From an uncultured SAR86 cluster bacterium (GTDB lineage: Bacteria; Pseudomonadota; Gammaproteobacteria; Magnimaribacterales; TMED112): 33,194 nucleotides of DNA. The notes under the pieces are model-generated. The model was given only the letters and a program-made list of their open reading frames with translations, made no database searches and had not been told where the DNA came from. Where the stretch lies: the NCBI GenBank assembly GCA_902563885.1, contig CACEYZ010000011.1, positions 1 to 33,194 on the forward strand, in the 5' to 3' direction. A program made the position numbers and the translations under genes. Below, one piece after another: positions 15,333 through 24,531 of this stretch (the first letter of the stretch is position 1; every line of letters starts with the position of its first letter).

Positions 15333-16122
15333 ATAGAGTGACTCCTTTGTCTATAGATTGATAAGGATCAAAGAAAAGCTCAATTGTTAACTTCTCTTTG
15401 AACATATTTCCCTCAACTATTTCAATTTTTGTTAGCTTTCCAGCTATTAAGTTTTTTGGGTAAATTCCGTCGAACCCTGTTGAAAAAAATGTATCTCCTA
15501 TTTCATAAGTAGATGCTTTTGATTCATTAAAACAAACTGTTTGTTGTGGCAGTCCATTTCCTTGAGCTATACAGTAGAAATTTTTTGAATTCTTTAGAGA
15601 AATAAATTCTTCAGGATCACTCAACAGTCTTACTTTAAATTCATTAGCTACTAATCCGTTTGTTTTGCCGATTATGAAATCTCCTTGAGATACAGAAAAA
15701 ACCTGATTAACTGAAGTATTTTCAGCTTGAAGGTAGATTACATGTTTCTTACAACAGTTATAATTTACCTGATCAAAAGCTGAGACATAAGATTTTTTTG
15801 TGCTTTTAGACGTAGTTATATTTGTATTATAGGATTTTGAATTTTCTAAAGATCTGACCTTTAGTTCTGATTCATAAATATCATTTTTTAATTTTATGAT
15901 CTCATTTTCAAGCTCAACAATTTTTAAACTTTCGTATTCTTTAAATTCCTGTGAAATGTTTTCGATAAAGTTTTCAGGCACCTCTAATGCCTTCACCAAA
16001 TACCTTTGTGAAGTTTCGTTTAAATTAAAGTAGTACGAACTTAAACCTAGGGCGACTATTAATAGAATATAAGAAAAGGTGAGAACTATTTTTTTTCTAA
16101 ATGTAAATATTTCTCTTGGCAT
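15325..16122 (-). CDS. mreC: Rod-shape-determining protein MreC
   Basis: MreC is the periplasmic scaffold that links the MreB filament to the cell-wall synthases. The 265-residue protein has an N-terminal membrane anchor (about 12-30), a coiled coil (about 60-95, ELENEIIKLKNDIYESELKVRSLEN), and a beta-rich C-terminal domain including GDFIIGKTNGLVANEFKVRLLSDP and DTFFSTGFDGIYPKNLIAGKL. The latter matches the family's TSG-(L/I)G-x-(F/Y)P-G-L pattern. Its start overlaps the mreB stop by one base. Confidence 0.95.
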   Translation of the reverse strand: MPREIFTFRKKIVLTFSYILLIVALGLSSYYFNLNETSQRYLVKALEVPENFIENISQEFKEYESLKIVELENEIIKLKNDIYESELKVRSLENSKSYNTNITTSKSTKKSYVSAFDQVNYNCCKKHVIYLQAENTSVNQVFSVSQGDFIIGKTNGLVANEFKVRLLSDPEEFISLKNSKNFYCIAQGNGLPQQTVCFNESKASTYEIGDTFFSTGFDGIYPKNLIAGKLTKIEIVEGNMFKEKLTIELFFDPYQSIDKGVTLYD

Positions 16123-17162
16123 TACTCATCAGCAAAAAGATCAAAATCTTTATCCATTAAGCCTAGAGCAATTCCGCCGCCTCTAGCAACACAGGTTAAA
16201 GGATCTTCAGCAACTGTTGTAGGTATTCCTGTACTTTGCTCTATCAGAGTATCTAAGCAATGCAACAGTGCTCCTCCTCCAGTTAAAACAATTCCATCTT
16301 GTGATATATCTGCTGCAAGCTCTGGAGGAGCTAATTCAAGTGCAGTTCTGACAGATCTTACTATTGCTGATGTTTGATTTTCGAGCGCTCTAAAGCCATC
16401 TTCTTTTTCAAAGATTACTAATTCAGGTATGCCTTCAGCTAAATTTCTTCCTCTGAACTCATAAGCTTCAAATTCTTTTTTACAACTTAATGTTGCGCAA
16501 CCAACTTGTAATTTGATTAATTCAGCTGTCGTTTCTCCAATTACTACTCCAAATTTTCTTCTAACATAAGCTTGTATTGCCTCGTCAAATTTATCTCCAC
16601 CAACTTTTAAAGATTCTGAATAAACAATTCCATTTAAAGACAGAATAGCAACTTCAGAAGTACCGCCACCAATATCTATAACCATACTGCCTCTAGGTTT
16701 ATCAATATCTACTCCTGCACCCAATGCTGCTGCAATAGGTTCCTCAATCAACTTAACAACGCTTGCACCAGCAGATAATGCTGATTCTCTGATAGCTCTT
16801 TTCTCAACTTGAGTTGCCTTAGATGGAACGCAAACTAGAACCCGTGGACTTGGAGACAAGATGCTATTATTTGAAACTTTCTTGATAAAGTGTTGGAGCA
16901 TTTTTTCTGTCACATTAAAGTCAGCTATAACTCCATCTCTTAATGGTCTGATAGCATCCATTTGACCTGGAGTTCTTCCAAGCATTTTTTTTGCATCATG
17001 TCCTACGGCAATAACAGACTTCTGTCCGTTAGTTTCCTTAATTGCCACTACAGAAGGCTCGTCCAAGACGATTCCATTTTCTTTTGTGTAAATTAATGTG
17101 TTAGCGGTTCCTAAATCAATTGATATATCATTAGAAAATAAACCTTTTAAAAATTTTAACAT
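16122..17162 (-). CDS. mreB: Rod-shape-determining actin homologue MreB
   Basis: MreB forms membrane-bound filaments that direct lateral cell-wall synthesis. The 346-residue sequence has the phosphate-1 loop [12 protein letters not shown] (about 15-26), the [13 protein letters not shown] segment, phosphate-2 [11 protein letters not shown] (about 164-174), and the adenosine loop [11 protein letters not shown]. Length is standard. It leads mreBCD-yhdP and is divergent from gatC across a 49-bp AT-rich gap. Confidence 0.98.
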   Translation of the reverse strand: MLKFLKGLFSNDISIDLGTANTLIYTKENGIVLDEPSVVAIKETNGQKSVIAVGHDAKKMLGRTPGQMDAIRPLRDGVIADFNVTEKMLQHFIKKVSNNSILSPSPRVLVCVPSKATQVEKRAIRESALSAGASVVKLIEEPIAAALGAGVDIDKPRGSMVIDIGGGTSEVAILSLNGIVYSESLKVGGDKFDEAIQAYVRRKFGVVIGETTAELIKLQVGCATLSCKKEFEAYEFRGRNLAEGIPELVIFEKEDGFRALENQTSAIVRSVRTALELAPPELAADISQDGIVLTGGGALLHCLDTLIEQSTGIPTTVAEDPLTCVARGGGIALGLMDKDFDLFADE

Positions 17163-17176
17163 TTCAAATATATCTC

Positions 17177-17182
17177 TATAAT
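17177..17182 (+). promoter_or_regulatory. Candidate -10 for gatCAB
   Basis: A consensus TATAAT lies 29 bp before the gatC ATG in the mreB/gatC divergent gap. The hexamer 17 bp upstream is TTTTAA, a poor -35 inside the mreB start. It would give a leader of about 23 nt. Confidence 0.35.
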
Positions 17183-17211
17183 ATTGAGAACTTTATAGAA
17201 TAAGGCTTTTG

Positions 17212-17493
17212 ATGAATAAAATCGAGTTAAAAAATCTATTATTTTTGGCGCGGCTCCAAGTAAAAGAGGAAGATCAAGATAAAACAATAGAAAAATTGCA
17301 AAACACTTTCGAAATGATCGATCAGATGAATGATCTGGACCTCGATAAGTTTGAGCCACTGAATAATCCGCTTGAGCTTACTAATGTAAGCCGCTCAGAT
17401 GAAGAAAAAAACAGAAATAAAAAGGAAGAATTTTTAAAAAAGTCGCCCAAATCTGACGAGGATTACTTCGTTGTACCAAAAATAGTTGAATGA
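17212..17493 (+). CDS. gatC: Asp-tRNA(Asn)/Glu-tRNA(Gln) amidotransferase subunit C
   Basis: GatC wraps around GatA and stabilises the GatCAB complex, which converts misacylated Glu-tRNA(Gln) and/or Asp-tRNA(Asn) to the correct amides. The 93-residue protein (ATG 17212, after a TTG at 17209) has the N-terminal helical LLFLARLQVKEED segment and the IDQMNDLDLDKFEPLNNPLELTNVSRSDE stretch, where GatC normally reads V-D-T-x-G-V-x-P. The C-terminus ends with the usual YFVVPKIVE. It overlaps gatA by 4 nt. Confidence 0.95.
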   Translation: MNKIELKNLLFLARLQVKEEDQDKTIEKLQNTFEMIDQMNDLDLDKFEPLNNPLELTNVSRSDEEKNRNKKEEFLKKSPKSDEDYFVVPKIVE

Positions 17494-18917
17494 ATTTCCA
17501 AGAAACAAGAAATAACTTTCGAAAAAAACAAGTTTCTGCTAAAGAACTAACTGAAGAAAGTCTAAAAAAAGCAAAAGAAAAGAGTGAACTCAATGCATTT
17601 ATAAGTCACTTTGAAGACTACGCATTGGCGCGAGCATCAAATATTGACGCAAATTTTGATGAGTTTAAAGACAAATCTCTCGGTGGAATTCCTATTGCCC
17701 ATAAAGATATTTTTTGTACTGACGGGAAAAAAACTACATGTGCATCCAAAATGTTAGAAAATTTTATACCGCCATATGAGTCCACTGTTACAAAAAATTG
17801 TAATGATGCTGGTTCCATTATGATTGGTAAGACAAATATGGATGAATTTGCTATGGGCTCATCGAATGAAACTAGCTTCTTTGGTCCTGTTAAGAATCCT
17901 TGGGGTCAATCATTAGTTCCTGGAGGGAGTTCAGGTGGCTCTGCTGCCTGTGTCGCTGCTGATATTACAACAATTTCTACTGGTACAGATACTGGAGGCT
18001 CGATAAGACAACCTGCTGCCCTTTGTGGAATTACTGGACTTAAACCGACTTACGGTCTTGTCTCCAGATGGGGAATGATTGCTTTTTGCTCCAGCATGGA
18101 TCAAGCTGGCCCTCTAGCTAGAGATGCTTTTGCCTGTTCAGCATTACTCAATGCCATGGCGTCTTATGATGAGAAAGACTCTACCTGTTCAAAAAGAGAG
18201 TCTATTGATTATGAAAAAGGATTAAATAAAGATTTTGGTAAATTAAAGATTGGTATCTTAAAGGGTATTGAAAATCTTGGAATATCAGAAGAAGTATTAA
18301 ATGCTTATGAAAGTTCTAAAAAAATACTTGAACAATTAGGGCATAGTTTTGTTGAATTAGACTTTACAGAACTATCAAGTGGTATTTGCTCATATTATGT
18401 TATTGCTCCAGCTGAATGCTCTTCAAATTTATCAAGATTTGATGGTGTTAAATATGGTCATAGGTCAGAGGCAAAAAATATAAGCGAACTGTATCTAAAA
18501 ACCAGAGCTGAGGGCTTTGGAGATGAAGTGCAAAAGAGAATTTTAATTGGGTCGTATGTTCTATCTGCAGGTTTTTATGATGCGTATTATAGAAAAGCAC
18601 AAAAAATAAGAAGAATGATTAAATCCAAATTTGATGAATTTTTTAAGGATGTTGATTTAGTTTTCTTACCTACAACTTTAGATCAAGCATTTGAAATGAA
18701 TAGAAAAAGTACAGATCCAAACAGAATGTATAAAGAGGATTTATTAACCATTCCAGCAAATCTTGCAGGACTACCAGCTATGTCCTTACCTAACGGTTTT
18801 TCAAAGAACCTTCCGATAGGCGCACAATTCGTTGGAAATTATTTCTCAGAGGAATTATTGCTAAATACCGCACATAAAATGCAGGAGGTGACAGATTGGC
18901 ACAAAATGACACCCTAG
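17490..18917 (+). CDS. gatA: Asp-tRNA(Asn)/Glu-tRNA(Gln) amidotransferase subunit A
   Basis: GatA is the amidase that releases ammonia from glutamine for tRNA amidation. The amidase-signature triad is intact: Lys72 (IAHKDIF), cis-Ser147 (GGSSGGSA) and Ser171 (TDTGGSIRQPA). The C-terminal part has DLVFLPTT, the RMYKEDLLTIPANLAGLPA run and PIGAQFVG, as expected. 475 residues is normal. It overlaps gatC by 4 nt and gatB by 22 nt, so the three subunits are translationally coupled. Confidence 0.98.
   Translation: MNFQETRNNFRKKQVSAKELTEESLKKAKEKSELNAFISHFEDYALARASNIDANFDEFKDKSLGGIPIAHKDIFCTDGKKTTCASKMLENFIPPYESTVTKNCNDAGSIMIGKTNMDEFAMGSSNETSFFGPVKNPWGQSLVPGGSSGGSAACVAADITTISTGTDTGGSIRQPAALCGITGLKPTYGLVSRWGMIAFCSSMDQAGPLARDAFACSALLNAMASYDEKDSTCSKRESIDYEKGLNKDFGKLKIGILKGIENLGISEEVLNAYESSKKILEQLGHSFVELDFTELSSGICSYYVIAPAECSSNLSRFDGVKYGHRSEAKNISELYLKTRAEGFGDEVQKRILIGSYVLSAGFYDAYYRKAQKIRRMIKSKFDEFFKDVDLVFLPTTLDQAFEMNRKSTDPNRMYKEDLLTIPANLAGLPAMSLPNGFSKNLPIGAQFVGNYFSEELLLNTAHKMQEVTDWHKMTP
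18883..18890 (+). promoter_or_regulatory. Strong Shine-Dalgarno sequence deciding the gatB TTG start
   Basis: AGGAGGTG lies 5 nt before TTG 18896 and inside gatA. Strong ribosome-binding sites are scarce in this window, so this fixes the non-ATG start of gatB. Confidence 0.75.
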
Positions 18918-20332
18918 TTAACGGTTGGCAACCTGTAATCGGTCTTGAAATTCATGTCCAGTTACAAACCAATACAAAGCTTTTTTCTCCTGCTAAAAAT
19001 CAATTTGGTGAAGAGGCAAATACTCTTGTAGACCTCATTGATATGGGTCTCCCTGGCGTTTTACCTGTGCTTAATGATGGTGCTGTGAAACAGGGAATAG
19101 CTTTTGGTCTAGCGACAAATGCAGAAATTGCTAAAACAATGGTCTTTGATAGAAAAAATTATTTCTATCCAGATTTACCAAAAGGCTATCAAATAACACA
19201 ACTACATTATCCAATTGTAAAAAATGGTGTTGTTGATGTTGAAGGCAAACAAGTTAGGATTCATCAAGCGCACCTTGAAGAAGATGCAGGGAAATCAATG
19301 CATGATGTTTATGACAGTGAGTCAGTTGTAGATTTAAATAGATCAGGAGTACCACTCCTTGAGATTGTATCTGAACCTGATATTCGCTCAGCAGAAGAAG
19401 CTGTAAAGTACTTAAAAAAGATTCATCAAATTATCACTTATTTAGATATTTCTGATGGAGATATGTCACAGGGCTCTATGCGTTGTGATGCTAATGTTTC
19501 TATCATGCGACCTGATGATAAGGAGTTTGGTATTAGGGCTGAAATAAAAAATATCAATTCGTTCAGATTTGTGGAGAAAGCCATAAATTTTGAAATTAAA
19601 AGGCAAATCAAAGTTTTGGAATCAGGAGAAAAGGTTGAGCAAGAGACAAGACTTTACGATTCTGTAAAAGATGAAACAAGATCGATGAGAACAAAAGAAT
19701 TTGCTAATGACTATCGCTATTTTCCTTGTCCGGACTTAGTGCCTCATGAAATATCAGAAGATTTAATCAAAGAGGTTAAAGATAATTTAAGTGAACTGCC
19801 GGAGGAGAAGCAAAAAAGACTCATGGAAATACATAGCCTTAATGAATATGATGCTGGTGTATTATGCGCTGATAAATCAACTGCTGATTTCTTTGAAGAA
19901 GTAGCAAAAGAGGCTAATGCTGAGCTTGCAGCTAAGTGGATAATAGGCGATCTCAATGCGCTGTTAAATAAAAATGATGTCAGTCTTAAAGAAAGCAAAG
20001 TTAAAGCTTCAAATTTCTCTAAACTTATCCAAAACATCTCTGATAACACTATCTCAGGAAAAATTGCGAAAGATGTTTTAGATGAAGTTTGGCAATCAGG
20101 CGAAGATGTAGCCAAAATTATAGAAGGCCAAGGTATGCAACAAATCTCAGACGAAGGTGAGCTAGAAAAAATCATAGATAAAATTCTTGCAGATAATATA
20201 AGCCAAGTAGAAGCTTATAAATCTGGTAAAGATAAACTATTTGGTTTTTTTGTTGGTCAAGTGATGAAGGCTACAGAAGGGAAAGCTAATCCAGGCCTTG
20301 TGAACAAACTTTTGCAGCAAAAATTAGGTTAA
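18896..20332 (+). CDS. gatB: Asp-tRNA(Asn)/Glu-tRNA(Gln) amidotransferase subunit B
   Basis: GatB activates the misacylated tRNA by phosphorylation and receives ammonia from GatA. The 478-residue protein starts at a TTG with a strong Shine-Dalgarno, giving WQPVIGLEIHVQL close to the N-terminus as in the family. Other signatures are DRKNYFYPDLPKGYQI, HLEEDAGKS, DLNRSGVPLLEIVSEPD and MRCDANVSI. The C-terminal YqeY-like tail ends in QVMKATEGKANPGLVNKLL. A tRNA-Gln gene lies in the same window; whether a GlnRS also exists is unknown. Its end faces the convergent lipoprotein gene. Confidence 0.98.
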   Translation: MAQNDTLVNGWQPVIGLEIHVQLQTNTKLFSPAKNQFGEEANTLVDLIDMGLPGVLPVLNDGAVKQGIAFGLATNAEIAKTMVFDRKNYFYPDLPKGYQITQLHYPIVKNGVVDVEGKQVRIHQAHLEEDAGKSMHDVYDSESVVDLNRSGVPLLEIVSEPDIRSAEEAVKYLKKIHQIITYLDISDGDMSQGSMRCDANVSIMRPDDKEFGIRAEIKNINSFRFVEKAINFEIKRQIKVLESGEKVEQETRLYDSVKDETRSMRTKEFANDYRYFPCPDLVPHEISEDLIKEVKDNLSELPEEKQKRLMEIHSLNEYDAGVLCADKSTADFFEEVAKEANAELAAKWIIGDLNALLNKNDVSLKESKVKASNFSKLIQNISDNTISGKIAKDVLDEVWQSGEDVAKIIEGQGMQQISDEGELEKIIDKILADNISQVEAYKSGKDKLFGFFVGQVMKATEGKANPGLVNKLLQQKLG

Positions 20333-20342
20333 AAAATTATCT

Positions 20343-20368
20343 AAATTTTTCTTTGCAAATAAAAATTT
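20343..20368. terminator. Weak A/T hairpin between convergent genes
   Basis: AAATTTTT (20343-20350) and AAAAATTT (20361-20368) are perfect 8-bp inverted arms with a 10-nt loop in the 35-bp gap between gatB and the convergent lipoprotein gene. It could be a bidirectional terminator, but the stem has no G-C pairs. Confidence 0.25.
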
Positions 20369-21489
20369 CATTTCTCAAAAATAGCTATTCGATCAGATTT
20401 ATAAGCTCCAACAAAAACTTTATTCTCAAATGGATATGCAACTGAGGCTCCACCAAAAGCTACATCTGCAAAATTGTATTCTTTTATAATATTCAAATCT
20501 TTATCAACATGAATGACAAAAAAGGGTGTTGGACATTGCAAAACTGTTTCTTCAATGCATGCCAGCTGGCCAAGATCAGTATTTTGTCCACCAATCCAAA
20601 GTTCATCACCTACAGCAATGACATTATCAGGACCACCATTTAAGAATGTTCGTAAAACTAAGTCATTTCGAATGCCATTACTAAACTTGGAGATCATGCC
20701 ATTCGTTCTGTAATTGACATATAAATCGTCATTAATCATATCAATACCATTTGGCCAAGTACCAGCTGAATTAGGCACGATAGAATACTCATCTTCAGAA
20801 TTCCACTCATAAACATAACCAGTATTAAATCTAAAAATATTTAGAAAGAAGAGGTAGTAAAAACCCAGGTCTTTATCATATTGGTGAGTGGCAAAAAATG
20901 AGCCTTTGTTATCATAAATAACAACATCATTGAAATAGGTATTTTCTTTTGGCGCTTTTGTACACCCAACCCAAATTAATGTCGGATTTGTTTTGTCTGA
21001 GAAAGTTACATAATCAGGAAAAATTAGAAAAAATTCTATACTGCTTACTTTTTGATGATTCACTACAGCCAGTAAAGAAGCTTCCTCTAAAAAAGGACTT
21101 AAGTTTTCACCAGTAAGCTTTATACCCTCATAAATATCTATGCCATGAGGATAAAATTCTTTATATGGTTTGCAATTTTCATCTCCAATGCCTAAGCTAT
21201 TTTTCTCTAAAAACTCTATATCAAAATCTACTATCTCATTAGTTTTTAGATCAAGCTTCGAAAGTTTGCCAATCAAAACCCTTCCTTCATTCAATTCAGG
21301 AAGGCCGGCAAATTGAGATACTACAATAGAATCCTCTTCAGGAATTTTGGCAAAATCTTCAGGATTTTGTAGATTACAAATTAATTCTAGAGTGCCTAGA
21401 CTTTTACAATCATTGATATCCTTGTAATAACTGGTGCATCCAGTGATTACAAAAATTATAAGAACTAACTTTGCTAGGTTTTTATACAA
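20368..21489 (-). CDS. Paraoxonase/SMP-30-like beta-propeller lipoprotein
   Basis: The 373-residue protein begins with a lipoprotein signal: a hydrophobic stretch followed by lipobox VITGC with Cys18. The body reads like a six-bladed propeller of the paraoxonase (arylesterase/lactonase) type. FYPHGIDIYEG followed by SLLAVVNHQ resembles the PHGI...VVNH core of paraoxonase, WPNGIDMINDDLYV resembles the PNGI blade, and GGPDNVIAVGDELWIGG the DN-x-W-G blade. Several cysteines could form disulfides in the periplasm. A lactonase or esterase activity is inferred from family resemblance only. It is the last gene of the minus-strand operon and overlaps the MaoC gene by 8 nt, suggesting a link to acyl metabolism. 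Confidence 0.72.
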   Translation of the reverse strand: MYKNLAKLVLIIFVITGCTSYYKDINDCKSLGTLELICNLQNPEDFAKIPEEDSIVVSQFAGLPELNEGRVLIGKLSKLDLKTNEIVDFDIEFLEKNSLGIGDENCKPYKEFYPHGIDIYEGIKLTGENLSPFLEEASLLAVVNHQKVSSIEFFLIFPDYVTFSDKTNPTLIWVGCTKAPKENTYFNDVVIYDNKGSFFATHQYDKDLGFYYLFFLNIFRFNTGYVYEWNSEDEYSIVPNSAGTWPNGIDMINDDLYVNYRTNGMISKFSNGIRNDLVLRTFLNGGPDNVIAVGDELWIGGQNTDLGQLACIEETVLQCPTPFFVIHVDKDLNIIKEYNFADVAFGGASVAYPFENKVFVGAYKSDRIAIFEK

Positions 21490-21931
21490 ATATCATTGCG
21501 AGATTTTCGGCAACAAAACCAGGTTTGTCTGCACCTTCAACCTCAAGCTCAATTTTAAATTTAAGCAGCCAACGACCACCTTCTTTTTCAGTTACTTCAA
21601 TTAGTTCACTGTTATATCTGCAATTTGAATCAACTGGAACTGGACTAACAAATCTAATTTTGTCGTATCCATAGTTCATAGCCATTTTAGTACCTTCTAT
21701 AGGAATGGCTGTTTCATAACCTTTTCCTACAGATAGTGAAAGCATAAGAGCTCCATGCGCTATTGTGCTTCCAAATATTGGTTTAGCTCTTTCAGGATCC
21801 ACATGAATAAATTGTGGGTCATCTGTTACATCTGCAAACGTATTTATCATACCTTGGTCAACTTTAAACCAAGATGTACTTTGTACTTTTCCGATTTCTT
21901 TATGTAAATCTTCAGGTTTTATTGCTTCCAT
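21482..21931 (-). CDS. MaoC-like acyl dehydratase / (R)-enoyl-CoA hydratase
   Basis: MaoC hot-dog proteins hydrate enoyl-CoA or dehydrate 3-hydroxyacyl thioesters. The 149-residue protein has the hydratase motif FADVTDDPQFIHVDPERA (about 32-49), with the catalytic Asp and His, and the downstream GSTIAHGALMLSL that lines the pocket. Its single-domain length and form resemble the NodN-like group. A clear GGAG precedes the ATG. It lies 9 nt after an acyl-CoA synthetase, so the two probably act on the same acyl-CoA substrate; chain length cannot be read from the sequence. Confidence 0.88.
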   Translation of the reverse strand: MEAIKPEDLHKEIGKVQSTSWFKVDQGMINTFADVTDDPQFIHVDPERAKPIFGSTIAHGALMLSLSVGKGYETAIPIEGTKMAMNYGYDKIRFVSPVPVDSNCRYNSELIEVTEKEGGRWLLKFKIELEVEGADKPGFVAENLAMIFV

Positions 21932-21940
21932 TTTTTTCTC

Positions 21941-23554
21941 CTATTTCATTAGATGATCTTTAAATTGATCTCTTAGATTAACCTTAAGAACTTTACCAGT
22001 TGCTCCTAAAGGTAATTCATCAACAAATACTATATCATCTGGCTTCCACCATTTAGCAATTTTATCTTCTAAAAAGCTGTATATAGATTCTTTATCCTTT
22101 TTATCTCCTGCAGCAACAATTAATAGAAGTGGTCTCTCATCCCACTTAGGATGCGCTACTCCAATTACACAAGCTTGCATAACATCAGGATGTCCCTGAG
22201 CAACATTTTCTAAATCAACTGAACTGATCCACTCACCTCCTGATTTAATGACATCTTTTGCTCTATCAACAATAGTCATATATCCAGCAGGATCAATGCT
22301 TGAAATATCACCAGTATCAAACCATCCGTCTGCATCTACAGCATCTTCTTCAAATTTATAATATCTTTTGTTAACCCATGGTCCCCTTATTAGCAGCCTG
22401 CCAAATGCTTCCCCGTCTTCAGCTAATCTTTTACCATCGTCGTCAACAATTTTTAGCTCTACTCCATAAACTGGTTTACCTTGCTTAGTCTGAAGCTTAT
22501 ACATTTCTTCTTTTGGCATTGCTTCCATTTCTTTAGTCCTAAGATTAGCTGTAGCAAGAGGACTTGTTTCTGTCATACCCCAACCTTGAACAACATTAAC
22601 GTCATGCTCTTCATCAAATTGTTTAATCATTGAATATGGCACCGCAGAACCTCCAATTACAGTTTGTTTAACGCTTTCAAGCTTGATTTTTTGCTCCGTA
22701 CAATAATTTAATAATCCCAACCAAATTGTTGGCACACCGAAAGCTAAAGTTACTTGTTCTTTTTGGATTAATTCAACCAGTGCAGCTCCATCCATGCCCA
22801 TACCTGGTAGAACGAGCTTAATACCATTCATGGCACCAATATATGGCAGCCCCCACCCCATAACATGGAACATTGGCACTACCATTAAAATAGAGTCACT
22901 TCTTGTAAAACCTAATCCATTAGCAGAGGATCCAGCCCAAGCGTGCAATAAAGTTGATTTGTGAGAGTAAAGAACTCCTTTTGGATTACCGGTTGTACCT
23001 GATGTATAACATAAACCACAAGGTGCATCCTCATCCAAGAGTGGCCACTCATAATTTTCATCACCCTTTTCAATAAATTCCTCATAAGAAACTGCATTTT
23101 TAAGATTTGATTCGGGCATTTCTTCTTTTGAGCACAAAAGAACATATTGCTCCACAGTTGGGCACTTATCCTGAACAGCTTCAAGTAATGGTGCAAAAAC
23201 TGTCTCAGTAAAAATTATTCTATTTTCAGCATGATTTATTATGTAGACCACTTGCTCTGGATGAAGTCTAAAGTTAATAGTATGCATCACAGCTCCCATT
23301 CCTGAAATACCGTAATAAAGCTCCATATTTCTGTAAGTATTAAGTGCTAAAGAGCCAACATTTTGACCCTTCTTAATTCCATATTTTTCTAGCGAATCAC
23401 CAACTTTTTTAGATCGTTTCGCAACTTCACCATAATTTGATTTATGTATTTTTCCGTCAAGTGTTCTTGACACAATCTCGACTTTAGGAAAATTTCTTTG
23501 TGCGTAGTCAATAATGCTCGCTACATTTTGACTCCAGTTCTGCATATTACTCAT
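21941..23554 (-). CDS. Fatty-acyl-CoA synthetase (AMP-forming, AlkK-like)
   Basis: The protein activates a carboxylic acid as acyl-AMP and then acyl-CoA. The 537 residues show the AMP-binding P-loop [16 protein letters not shown] (about 186-201), the GWGMTETSP motif, the hinge [19 protein letters not shown], and the C-terminal catalytic lysine in LGATGKVLK. These fit the medium/long-chain AlkK-like group better than acetyl-CoA synthetase. The start overlaps the GH84 stop by 4 nt, with a GGGGTGA ribosome-binding site. No degradation genes (thiolase, dehydrogenase) are nearby. Confidence 0.92.
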   Translation of the reverse strand: MSNMQNWSQNVASIIDYAQRNFPKVEIVSRTLDGKIHKSNYGEVAKRSKKVGDSLEKYGIKKGQNVGSLALNTYRNMELYYGISGMGAVMHTINFRLHPEQVVYIINHAENRIIFTETVFAPLLEAVQDKCPTVEQYVLLCSKEEMPESNLKNAVSYEEFIEKGDENYEWPLLDEDAPCGLCYTSGTTGNPKGVLYSHKSTLLHAWAGSSANGLGFTRSDSILMVVPMFHVMGWGLPYIGAMNGIKLVLPGMGMDGAALVELIQKEQVTLAFGVPTIWLGLLNYCTEQKIKLESVKQTVIGGSAVPYSMIKQFDEEHDVNVVQGWGMTETSPLATANLRTKEMEAMPKEEMYKLQTKQGKPVYGVELKIVDDDGKRLAEDGEAFGRLLIRGPWVNKRYYKFEEDAVDADGWFDTGDISSIDPAGYMTIVDRAKDVIKSGGEWISSVDLENVAQGHPDVMQACVIGVAHPKWDERPLLLIVAAGDKKDKESIYSFLEDKIAKWWKPDDIVFVDELPLGATGKVLKVNLRDQFKDHLMK

Positions 23555-24531
23555 TTTTCACCCCTTTTTTTTAAGTAGTGTAGATAAGGATACCATTCAT
23601 TTTTCAGAGGAGAAAACCATTCTTGAAGAATTTTTTTAATTTTCATATTTTCTGAATCAGTGATTTTTAATTTATTTTTAGGATTAAACAAATGGATAAG
23701 CTCAATAAGGTTTTTATCAATCTTATTTTCTTTAAGTAATTCTTCAAAAGAAATTGTTTTGCCGTTTATGAAATGTCCAAAAGTATTAATTATTAAATTA
23801 TCTGTATATGCCATTCCCGTTAAGTTAATAAAATACATTTCTTTTTTCTTAAGATATTGAATATCTAAATGATCGAAATAACTGTAATTCAATACTTCTG
23901 GGCATGAGTCAACTGTAAAATAGTTGTCCCAAAAAGCAATGTTACTATTCTCCATATCCTTAAGATCATTATCTGCTTCATCATTTAACTCTTCAGAAAT
24001 AACCTTAGGGCCAGTCCAAATAAATGTTTTATCTTGCGGGAAATCATTCTTAAAGCTAGCAAAATACTCTTTAGTATTTTGGTTTTGATCTATAAGTTCA
24101 GATGTATATATGCTTGGACAAAAAATAATTTCACTATCCTGAAATTCATTTTCTGCTTTATTAAAAATATCTAGTTGGCTTTTTAAATCATAATCTTCAG
24201 TATCATCAAAAAGTATTGCGAAATGATTGCAACCAAGAGATTTAAATTTGTTTATCTTATTAGCAAGTGAAACATAATCATTAGTTTTTGGACACAAACC
24301 AGCACTGATTTGGATATTTTTTTTATTTGCGTTGTGACAAAAATTTTGAAATTGCTCTTCCCACTCTTTTGAATGGTCTAAATCAATATACTTTCTAATA
24401 AAAGGGTCCTCTTTGGGAGCATACAAATAAAAATTTAGATTATTATTGCTCAATGACTCAACAATCGCATTCCTCTGTGAAAAGCTCATTAAGCTTCCAT
24501 AAAAACCCTCAACAATACCTAATTTTTTCAT
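23551..24531 (-). CDS. GH84 family glycosidase (O-GlcNAcase / beta-N-acetylglucosaminidase type)
   Basis: GH84 enzymes remove N-acetylglucosamine by a substrate-assisted mechanism. The 326 residues align by eye with the catalytic barrel. VEGFYG lies at 7-12 and FYLYAPKEDP at 34-43. The catalytic Asp pair is Asp109-Asp110 (LFDDTED), a conserved tyrosine sits in FCPSIY (142), and WTGPKV is at 172-177. WDNYFTVD (201-208) has Asn203 and Asp208 at the same spacing as Asn280 and Asp285 of human OGA. There is no signal peptide and no carbohydrate-binding or helical accessory domain, so it should be a minimal cytoplasmic enzyme. It overlaps moeB and the acyl-CoA synthetase by 4 nt each. The substrate is unknown: peptidoglycan or chitin sugars, or GlcNAc-modified protein. 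Confidence 0.85.
   Translation of the reverse strand: MKKLGIVEGFYGSLMSFSQRNAIVESLSNNNLNFYLYAPKEDPFIRKYIDLDHSKEWEEQFQNFCHNANKKNIQISAGLCPKTNDYVSLANKINKFKSLGCNHFAILFDDTEDYDLKSQLDIFNKAENEFQDSEIIFCPSIYTSELIDQNQNTKEYFASFKNDFPQDKTFIWTGPKVISEELNDEADNDLKDMENSNIAFWDNYFTVDSCPEVLNYSYFDHLDIQYLKKKEMYFINLTGMAYTDNLIINTFGHFINGKTISFEELLKENKIDKNLIELIHLFNPKNKLKITDSENMKIKKILQEWFSPLKNEWYPYLHYLKKRGEK

Noticed and set aside
20333-20367. Small gene or regulatory RNA in the gatB/lipoprotein gap
   Set aside because: The gap is 35 bp and shows only a weak A/T hairpin.
22912-23196. 94-codon open frame inside the acyl-CoA synthetase gene
   Set aside because: Same strand, different frame, fully inside a gene with strong family motifs.
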